Source: Bacillota bacterium (lineage in GTDB: Bacteria; Bacillota; Clostridia; Christensenellales; Aristaeellaceae). From it: a DNA stretch of 44,646 nucleotides. The notes under the pieces were generated by a model that did no database searches, was not told where the DNA came from, and saw nothing but the letters and a program-made list of their open reading frames with translations. Made by a program: the position numbers and the translations under genes. Where the stretch lies: assembly GCA_023425025.1 (NCBI GenBank), contig JAFADG010000031.1:1-44646 (forward strand), given 5' to 3'. Positions 39,048 through 44,646 of this stretch are shown one piece after another (positions within the stretch are counted from its first letter, which is position 1; each line of letters begins with the position of its first letter).

Positions 39048-39881
39048 TTATTTTGCGGTAACGGGTATGCTGATTTCCACCCTGCACGCATCCGCCGCCT
39101 CATCCCACAGCAGATACTTTTCAATGGTGGGCAGACCGGACTTTTGGTACCTGCTCTGGGGCAGAAACTCCTGGTTGATGCGCTGCCAGGTATGGTACAG
39201 CGCCTGGCCGGTGATGGCGCCCGAGGCCTCGAACACAAGCCACGTGGCCTTGGGGTAGGTATAGCTGTCAAAGCCCTCCACGTTCTCCCCATCCCATTGG
39301 ACGGCGCACATATAGTCGTTGCTGCCATCCTGCAAAAAGCCAAAGCACAGGCCCAGGTCGTAAAAATGCCCGCTGAGTTTGGTAACCGCTTCCCCGCTGC
39401 CGTCGCTTTTGACAATGGCCCAGGTGCCGCCGCCATAGGGCGTTGTGCGCCGCTTTCCGATCACCTTGAATGCTTCCTTTTCCACAGCCGTGTAATCCAA
39501 TTTGTTGACCCCCTTCATCGTCAGTTCGAAGGAAAGGCGGCAGTAAAACGCGAGCTTCGCGCCCTTTTCCCGGGCCGCGGCCGGATTCACGCCATGCATC
39601 CGCTTGAATGCCGCGGTAAACGCGTCCGGCGATCCGTAGCCGTACCTCATGGCGATGTCGATGACCTTCTCCCCGGTATTCTGCAGCTCATACGCGGCGC
39701 AGGTAAGTCGCCTCCGCCTGATATACTCCGACACCGGGATACCCGTGATCTGTATAAACGAACGCTGGAATTGGGAAAACGGGCAGGCCATGATCCTGGC
39801 AATTTCCTCGGGGCACATTTCATCCCCCAGGCATTCCTCGATATATTCCACGGCGCGGTTCATGCGTTCTACAAAGTCCAT
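39048..39881 (-). CDS. AraC-family regulator with GyrI-like domain
   Basis: A 277-residue transcription factor. Residues 4-105 form the AraC DNA-binding region (EEIARIMACPFSQFQRSFIQ; VIDIAMRYGYGSPDAFTAAF), then a GyrI-like effector domain (about 125-277; FELTMKGVNKLDYTAVEKEA start). Domain order is HTH first, ligand domain last, as in Rob-like Firmicute regulators. GGGAGGTG precedes the ATG. It has a good promoter at 39981-40009 with a 9-base inverted repeat between promoter and gene, suggesting autoregulation. Effector unknown. Confidence 0.92.
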   Translation of the reverse strand: MDFVERMNRAVEYIEECLGDEMCPEEIARIMACPFSQFQRSFIQITGIPVSEYIRRRRLTCAAYELQNTGEKVIDIAMRYGYGSPDAFTAAFKRMHGVNPAAAREKGAKLAFYCRLSFELTMKGVNKLDYTAVEKEAFKVIGKRRTTPYGGGTWAIVKSDGSGEAVTKLSGHFYDLGLCFGFLQDGSNDYMCAVQWDGENVEGFDSYTYPKATWLVFEASGAITGQALYHTWQRINQEFLPQSRYQKSGLPTIEKYLLWDEAADACRVEISIPVTAK

Positions 39882-39927
39882 TTCCTCACCTCCCTGATGG
39901 CATTATAAAGGGGATTTTTCCTCGCCG

Positions 39928-39957
39928 CCCGTGAATGGGACAACGGATATTCACGGG
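39928..39957. promoter_or_regulatory. perfect 9-bp inverted repeat, candidate operator
   Basis: CCCGTGAAT-(12)-ATTCACGGG, half-site centres 21 bases apart (two helical turns). It lies downstream of the AraC-GyrI promoter and upstream of its start codon. It could be a binding site or an RNA hairpin. Confidence 0.5.
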
Positions 39958-39980
39958 TTACCCACAACACAATTGTAAAT

Positions 39981-40009
39981 ATCATACCATAGCGGACAAA
40001 GCCTGTCAT
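39981..40009 (-). promoter_or_regulatory. SigA promoter of AraC-GyrI gene
   Basis: On the minus strand: ATGACA, 17 bases, TATGAT with TGG before the -10. Each hexamer is one base off consensus. Confidence 0.65.
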
Positions 40010-40085
40010 CCGGCGCAAGCCTGAAAAGGAAAATAGTGGCGCGCCGACGAAACAGTCATTCATACTATGCTCTTTGGAGGGTTCC

Positions 40086-42701
40086 ATGCGCATAAAGCAT
40101 TTTGCCGTACTGCTAACCGCATGCTTGCTTCTCTTTCAGCCTGCCGCGCTGGCCTCGGATAACCTGCTGAACAACGGCGGGTTTGATGCGCTGGAAAATG
40201 GGCTGCCCGCCGGCTGGAATACAGACATGTGGCTGTATGACCCCGGCGTCTCGCTGTTTTCCGTCATCGATGAAGGGGCAACTGGCGCTTGCGCCTTGAT
40301 TGAGAATGCCGCTTCCAATGACGCAAGGTTTACACAGACCGTTGCCGCGGTGCCGAACACCACCTACCTGCTGAGCGGGCTTGTAAAGGCGGCCGGGCTG
40401 GATGAAACAAAAGGCGGCGCGGGCTTTTCGGTGCTGGGCACCTACGGCGCATTTCCCGCCGTATTCGATACCGGCGGCGAATGGGTCAGGCTGCAATGCT
40501 ATATCACCACCAGGGAAAACCAAAACGAGATCACCGTGGCCGCAAGGCTGGGTTTTTACGGCAAGGATACGACGGGCACCGCTTTCTTTGACGATGTATC
40601 ACTGACGCCCTCCGGTACGGTGCCGGATGGGGTGGTGCCTATTTTGCTCCAGGATGATCTTTCAGGCCTTGTGCAATCGGAGCCTGTGAAAGCGTCGGAG
40701 GCGGAAGAGGCTTCCTCTGCCCTGTTCCCGCTGCTTGCCGCCGCGCTTATCGCCTGCTTTCTCCTTCGCAAAGTACAGCTATGGCGCAAGATACCTATCA
40801 AAACACGCCGGACCGCTTTTTACGAAAGCCGAAAACAGGCCCTTGGAGGGAAAACGCCGGCCTTCCGCCTTGGAAAAGCGGATTGGCTGCTATTGCTGGC
40901 CCTGACGGCGGTATCTGCCGCTCTTGCCTTTACGGGCCTTGGGTCAACAAAAGCGCCGCAAACCGTTTATGCCACCACCGGTGAGGCGGAGGCCATCACC
41001 TTTGACCTGGGTGCATCCCAGGATTTTCAGGTGCTGTATTACCCCGGCGTCAACCGCCAGGATTATACCTTCACCATCACCGCCTCCGACGACGGGCAAA
41101 CCTGGACGCTTCCCTATGAAATATCGCTGGAAGACGGCGACTGCTTTCAATGGAAATATATCAAAGGCACGCGTTCGGACGATGGCGCCGGCCCTGTCAA
41201 ACCTTCCAGCTCTCCCCTTTTATTGCGCGGACGGTATCTGCGCCTGCAGGCGGACACGGCCGGCATGGCGCTAATGGAGGTCGCGTTGCGGGATTTGACC
41301 GGGCAAGTGCTGCCGGTCGCGTCTGTTGAAAGAACGGGAGCCGGGATAGGCTTGATTAGCGGCCTGGACCATCTTGTGGACGAGCCCGATACCGTTCCCC
41401 TTACGCCAAGCTACGACAACAGCATGTACTTTGACGAAATCTATCACGGGCGCACCGCCTATGAGCATACCCATGGAATGCCCACCTTTGAATGGACCCA
41501 TCCGCCCCTTGGCAAGGTGCTGATGATGCTGGCCATCAAGCTATTTGGCATGACGCCCTTCGGCTGGCGCTTTGCGGGCGCGCTGGCCGGGGTGTTGATG
41601 GTGCCCGTCATGTATTTATTGGGGAAGCTGCTGTTTACAAAAACGCGCTACGCAGCGCTGGCCGCGTTCTTGATGGCCTCTGATATGCTGCATCTTGCCC
41701 AGACCCGCATTGCCACCATTGACAGCTTCGCGGTGCTGTTGATACTGGTTTCGTATTTCTTTATGTTCCGCTACCTGCAAATGAGCTTTTTCAGGGATGG
41801 GTGGCGCACCCTATATCCCCTTGGCCTTTCAGGGCTCTTTATGGGCTTTGCCTGCGCCGTAAAATGGATCGGCATGTACGCGGGCGCCGGCCTTGCTTTG
41901 CTGTTTTTCTGGAGCATGGTCCGCCGGTACCTGGATTACAAAGCAGGGCAAAAGCTTGGCGGCGAAAAACAAAAGCAGGCGAGCGGATACCTTACGTATC
42001 TATTCGGCACACTGTCCGCCTGCGTTCTGTTCTTTTTGATCATTCCCTTTGGTATTTACTATTTCAGCTATATTCCCCAATTTGCCTATGAGGGCGGCCT
42101 TACCTTCCAGCGGTTTTGGGACATGCAGAAGATGATGTACAGCTACCACGCGCGCCTGACCGAAACACACCCGTATCAATCGCCATGGTTTGAGTGGCCG
42201 CTGATGCTGCGGCCCATGTGGTATTACACCGGTGAAAGCGAACAGGCCGGCATGGTCTCCACCATCATGGGCATGGGAAACCCGCTTGTCTGGTGGGCCG
42301 GGGCGGCAGCCTTTGTGTATGTCTTCTTCCGCTGGCTCATCCCGCACCTGAAAGGGGATACCATCACCGACCACCGGCCGGCCATGCTTCTTATATCCGC
42401 GGCCGCGCAGCTTGCGCCCTGGGTTTTCATCACAAGGGCCACCTTTATCTATCACTATTTTGCCTGTCTCGTGTTTGTTATGCTGTGCGCCGTATATGCG
42501 CTGGAGCAGCTTGGCAGCCGCCGGCCCAGGGCCGGGCGGTGGGTCCAGGCGGTCTACATGGCCGCCGTATTGCTCGCCTTCATTGGCTTTTATCCCTTTG
42601 CGACCGGCATTCCCATGAGCAGGAACTGGGCGGATGCCATGAACTGGTTCAAAGGCCTTATGCTCCCCTGGTGGCAAATGGGCGGCTGGCTGAGGTATTA
42701 A
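40086..42701 (+). CDS. PMT-family protein O-mannosyltransferase with extra extracytoplasmic modules
   Basis: An 871-residue GT39-type enzyme, expected to move mannose (or another hexose) from a lipid carrier to exported proteins. Signal peptide at 1-24 (ALAS). Residues about 25-200 look like a carbohydrate-binding beta-sandwich (NNGGFDALENGLPAGWN). A membrane helix follows near 211-230 and another near 267-285, then a discoidin-like module (about 290-400). The catalytic core opens with YFDEIYHGRTAYEH (Asp450-Glu451), then EWTHPPLGKVLM, and continues as about ten helices with a PMT_4TMC-like end (PWWQMGGWLRY). GGAGGG precedes ATG 40086. The two extra modules are unusual for PMTs. A regulator follows 70 bases downstream. 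Confidence 0.9.
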   Translation: MRIKHFAVLLTACLLLFQPAALASDNLLNNGGFDALENGLPAGWNTDMWLYDPGVSLFSVIDEGATGACALIENAASNDARFTQTVAAVPNTTYLLSGLVKAAGLDETKGGAGFSVLGTYGAFPAVFDTGGEWVRLQCYITTRENQNEITVAARLGFYGKDTTGTAFFDDVSLTPSGTVPDGVVPILLQDDLSGLVQSEPVKASEAEEASSALFPLLAAALIACFLLRKVQLWRKIPIKTRRTAFYESRKQALGGKTPAFRLGKADWLLLLALTAVSAALAFTGLGSTKAPQTVYATTGEAEAITFDLGASQDFQVLYYPGVNRQDYTFTITASDDGQTWTLPYEISLEDGDCFQWKYIKGTRSDDGAGPVKPSSSPLLLRGRYLRLQADTAGMALMEVALRDLTGQVLPVASVERTGAGIGLISGLDHLVDEPDTVPLTPSYDNSMYFDEIYHGRTAYEHTHGMPTFEWTHPPLGKVLMMLAIKLFGMTPFGWRFAGALAGVLMVPVMYLLGKLLFTKTRYAALAAFLMASDMLHLAQTRIATIDSFAVLLILVSYFFMFRYLQMSFFRDGWRTLYPLGLSGLFMGFACAVKWIGMYAGAGLALLFFWSMVRRYLDYKAGQKLGGEKQKQASGYLTYLFGTLSACVLFFLIIPFGIYYFSYIPQFAYEGGLTFQRFWDMQKMMYSYHARLTETHPYQSPWFEWPLMLRPMWYYTGESEQAGMVSTIMGMGNPLVWWAGAAAFVYVFFRWLIPHLKGDTITDHRPAMLLISAAAQLAPWVFITRATFIYHYFACLVFVMLCAVYALEQLGSRRPRAGRWVQAVYMAAVLLAFIGFYPFATGIPMSRNWADAMNWFKGLMLPWWQMGGWLRY

Positions 42702-42771
42702 TGCTGCACGCGAAAAGTCGGACGCTATGCATCTGCATGTGATATCCTTCCCTCAGGAAAGGATGGATGGT

Positions 42772-43617
42772 ATGGATTGGGTTGCCCGCATGAACAGCGC
42801 CCTGGATTATATCGAAGCGCACCTGACAGAAGAAATGGCGTACGCGGAAATTGCCAAAGCCGCTGCTGCTTCCGCCTATCACTTCCCCCGCATGTTTGCC
42901 GCCCTGGCCGATATTCCCCTGTCGGAATACATCCGCCGCCGCAGGTTAAGCCGTGCGGCGCAGGATTTGTCCATGGGCAGCGAACGGGTGATCGACGTGG
43001 CGGTCAAGTACGGGTATGAATCGGCGGATGCCTTTGCGCGGGCCTTTTACCGGCAGCATCAGGTGCTTCCCAACCGGGCCCGGGAAAACGGTGCGCAGTT
43101 CACCTGCTATCCCAAGCTCTCCTTTCACTTGACGCTAAAAGGAGATGTCCCCATGAACTACCGTCTGGAGGAGATGACTGCCCTGCGCATTGCCGGCCGC
43201 GCGTTTGAGGTGAACACCAAAGAGGCCTTTTCCATCGTCCCCGGCATCTGGCACAGGGAAATGGAAGGCGGATTTGTGCCCAAGCTCATCGATATGTCGT
43301 GGGAAAATCCCAAATGCAAGCTGGAAAGCCTGCTTGGCATCATCGGCGACAAGCCGCGGATCAATGACGAAACCTTTGATTACTTTATCGGCGTGCGGTA
43401 TGACGGCGAAATCCCCGAAGGCATGGCCGAACTGACCCTGCCGGCGGCCACCTGGGCTGTTTTCCCGGATGTGTTTGACGCCTGGAAAAGGCTCTACACC
43501 CAATGGCTGCCCGGCTCCGGCTATGAACTGGCCGACGCGCCCATCGTGGAGTGCCACTACGCGCCGGGTCATGAGCCGGCCACGGAAATGTGGGCGCCGG
43601 TCAAGGCGCAGGAATAA
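42772..43617 (+). CDS. AraC-family regulator with GyrI-like domain
   Basis: A 281-residue regulator built like the one at 39048-39881: AraC helix-turn-helix pair at 4-105 (YAEIAKAAAASAYHFPRMFA; VIDVAVKYGYESADAFARAF), then GyrI-like domain (about 125-281; FHLTLKGDVPMNYRLEEMTA). Clear similarity between the two, strongest around SEYIRRRRL, implies an old duplication. ATG 42772 has AAAGG nine bases upstream; an earlier ATG directly abuts that site. It lies between the PMT gene and the AadA-like gene on the same strand. Confidence 0.92.
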   Translation: MDWVARMNSALDYIEAHLTEEMAYAEIAKAAAASAYHFPRMFAALADIPLSEYIRRRRLSRAAQDLSMGSERVIDVAVKYGYESADAFARAFYRQHQVLPNRARENGAQFTCYPKLSFHLTLKGDVPMNYRLEEMTALRIAGRAFEVNTKEAFSIVPGIWHREMEGGFVPKLIDMSWENPKCKLESLLGIIGDKPRINDETFDYFIGVRYDGEIPEGMAELTLPAATWAVFPDVFDAWKRLYTQWLPGSGYELADAPIVECHYAPGHEPATEMWAPVKAQE

Positions 43618-43643
43618 AAAACAACAATCAAGAGGTCATTAAA

Positions 43644-44417
43644 ATGGAATTGCCCAAAGTATTGACGCACATCAGCGGCGAGTATCAGCAAATCCTGGAC
43701 AGCAACCTTTGCGGGATCTATGTGCACGGTTCCCTGGCCTTCGGCTGCTTCCACCCCGGCACAAGCGACATCGACTTTTTGGTTGTCGTCTATGAGGACA
43801 TCCCGCAGCGGCAAAAGGAATCACTGATCCAAACTCTTTGTGCCCTAAGGAAGGATGCCCCGCCCAAGGGCTTTGAGATGAGCGTTGTCCTGCTGAAGGA
43901 TTGCAGGGACTTTTCCTATCCCACGCCGTTCCTGCTTCACTTTTCCAATGCGCATATTGATAAAATGGAGAGTGATCTGCCGGAATACTGCCGGACCATG
44001 CATGGCGTTGACGCCGATCTGGCGGCCCATTTTACAGTCGTTAGGCACGTCGGCATCACACTGTGCGGCAAGCCTATCGAAGAAGTCTTTGGGGAAGTGC
44101 CAAGGAACAGCTATCTTGACAGCATCAAAGCGGATATTGAAAATGCCCAGGCGGATATCGCCGGCAACCCTGTGTATGTAGTATTGAACCTTTGCCGTGT
44201 GCTTGCCTATAAAGAGGCCGGCCTTGTATTGTCAAAAGCGGGGGGCGGTAAGTGGGCCGCGGCCCATCTCCCGCAGGAATACAGGGGGCTTGTCAGGCAG
44301 GCGCTGGACGCATACGCCTTTGGCCGGGAAATGGCATACGATCCGCTCACCGGACAGCCGTTTGCAAAGCACATGATATCGCTGATCTTTGGCGCGGAGG
44401 CCGGCCCCGGCGTATAG
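43644..44417 (+). CDS. AadA-like nucleotidyltransferase (DUF4111)
   Basis: A 257-residue protein related to aminoglycoside adenylyltransferases. The nucleotidyltransferase core has YVHGSLAFGCFHPGTSDIDF (Gly29-Ser30, Asp42, Asp44). The C-terminal helical region includes NLCRVLAYKEAGLVLSKAGGGKWA, as in AadA/Ant(9)-type enzymes with DUF4111. Family members adenylylate streptomycin/spectinomycin, but many chromosomal relatives have no proven resistance role. AGAGGT lies eight bases before ATG 43644, 26 bases after the AraC-GyrI stop, so co-transcription is likely. Drug resistance should not be assumed. Confidence 0.88.
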   Translation: MELPKVLTHISGEYQQILDSNLCGIYVHGSLAFGCFHPGTSDIDFLVVVYEDIPQRQKESLIQTLCALRKDAPPKGFEMSVVLLKDCRDFSYPTPFLLHFSNAHIDKMESDLPEYCRTMHGVDADLAAHFTVVRHVGITLCGKPIEEVFGEVPRNSYLDSIKADIENAQADIAGNPVYVVLNLCRVLAYKEAGLVLSKAGGGKWAAAHLPQEYRGLVRQALDAYAFGREMAYDPLTGQPFAKHMISLIFGAEAGPGV

Positions 44418-44528
44418 ACAAACATAGTCCGGCACCCGCGAATTGTTGCTTTTCGCACGGGGATCCTGTTCCTGTACATTTTGAATGCGGATGGCTGTGG
44501 CCAGTTCTGTACGATTACAAAAATCAAA

Positions 44529-44646
44529 ACCACCGGCTTAGCCGGTGGTATGCACCGCGCCTTCAAGGCGAATTTACTAGCCGCGTCTCAAGACGCATTG
44601 AACCATCTATCAACTGCATTTCATGCCCCACCGCTCGTAAACGAGC
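44529..44646 (-). mobile_element. probable 3' end of IS200/IS605-type (TnpB) element, cut by window edge
   Basis: Hairpin ACCACCGGC-TTA-GCCGGTGGT (44529-44549) followed by CGCCT-TCA-AGGCG (44558-44570), GCGTC-TCAA-GACGC (44583-44596) and GCTCG-TAAA-CGAGC (44633-44646). Read on the minus strand, a coding tail ends at 44563 and runs into these hairpins, then TTTTGATTTTTG. This is the arrangement expected for a tnpB 3' end, overlapping guide RNA scaffold and right-end hairpin. The rest of the element is outside the window. Confidence 0.45.
44563..44646 (-). CDS. partial C-terminal fragment, possibly TnpB
   Basis: An open frame entering from the right edge and ending at TGA (44563-44565): 27 residues, beginning ARLRAVGHEMQ and ending TRLVNSP. 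The RAVGHE stretch resembles the end of TnpB-like RNA-guided nucleases, where AAxNI-x-AxGH-type sequence precedes the tail. Far too short to be sure; the call rests mainly on the hairpin context. The first part of the gene lies outside the window. Confidence 0.35.
   Translation of the reverse strand, partial: ARLRAVGHEMQLIDGSMRLETRLVNSP

Noticed and set aside
43644..44417. Acquired streptomycin/spectinomycin resistance gene
   Set aside because: The fold is AadA-like but no resistance cassette, integron or transposon surrounds it; it sits in a normal chromosomal cluster, so only a family-level call is made.

Overview
The window looks like a chromosomal segment of a GC-rich anaerobic Firmicute (class Clostridia, probably an uncultured or gut-type lineage). 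The basis is strong AGGAGG-type ribosome binding sites, SigA-like and extended -10 promoters, Rho-independent terminators, a GerMN-domain lipoprotein, an [FeFe]-hydrogenase-like protein and AraC-GyrI regulators. No rRNA, tRNA, CRISPR array or prophage was seen. The taxonomic placement is inference from gene content only.

Layout. 0.2-3.4 kb (minus): a three-gene sugar unit, GNAT acetyltransferase > GH43/GH32-like hydrolase > GH27 alpha-galactosidase. 3.6-8.6 kb (plus): MoxR ATPase, DUF58 protein, DUF4129 membrane protein, then two metallo-beta-lactamase-fold hydrolases, one cytosolic and one exported. 8.8-11.3 kb: divergent iron alcohol dehydrogenase and Gfo/Idh/MocA dehydrogenase. 11.3-16.0 kb (minus): a complete cyanophycin unit, isoaspartyl dipeptidase (iadA) > cyanophycinase (cphB) > cyanophycin synthetase (cphA). 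16.2-18.8 kb: a FAD oxidoreductase carrying a C-terminal Rieske domain, and an AraC-GyrI regulator. 19.1-23.2 kb (minus): a tight six-gene operon behind a near-consensus promoter, DinB-like > methyltransferase > 3-methyladenine glycosylase fused to a nucleotidyltransferase > CPBP protease > helical-repeat protein > a second 3-methyladenine glycosylase.

23.4-33.1 kb: mixed envelope genes. These are a GtrB-like glycosyltransferase, an SDR, a chromate transporter, a GerMN lipoprotein, a 45-residue membrane protein with its own promoter and terminator, an exported transglutaminase, a YugP-type Zn protease and a lipoprotein with six peptidoglycan-binding repeats. 33.1-36.3 kb: a DMT transporter diverges from a phytoene-dehydrogenase-like/TetR operon that has a perfect TTGACA-17-TATAAT promoter and an adjacent palindromic operator. 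36.4-39.0 kb: [FeFe]-hydrogenase-like protein followed by a membrane diguanylate cyclase. 39.0-44.4 kb: two more AraC-GyrI regulators, a large PMT-type protein mannosyltransferase with extra extracytoplasmic modules, and an AadA-like nucleotidyltransferase. The right edge cuts into what looks like the 3' end of an IS200/IS605 (TnpB-type) element on the minus strand.

The least explained parts are the Tag-nucleotidyltransferase fusion inside an operon with two Tag paralogues, the non-coding blocks packed with successive perfect palindromes (about 18.95, 25.0-25.35 and 29.83-29.99 kb), and the hydrogenase-like/GGDEF pair. All functions are read from sequence motifs; no database search was possible.
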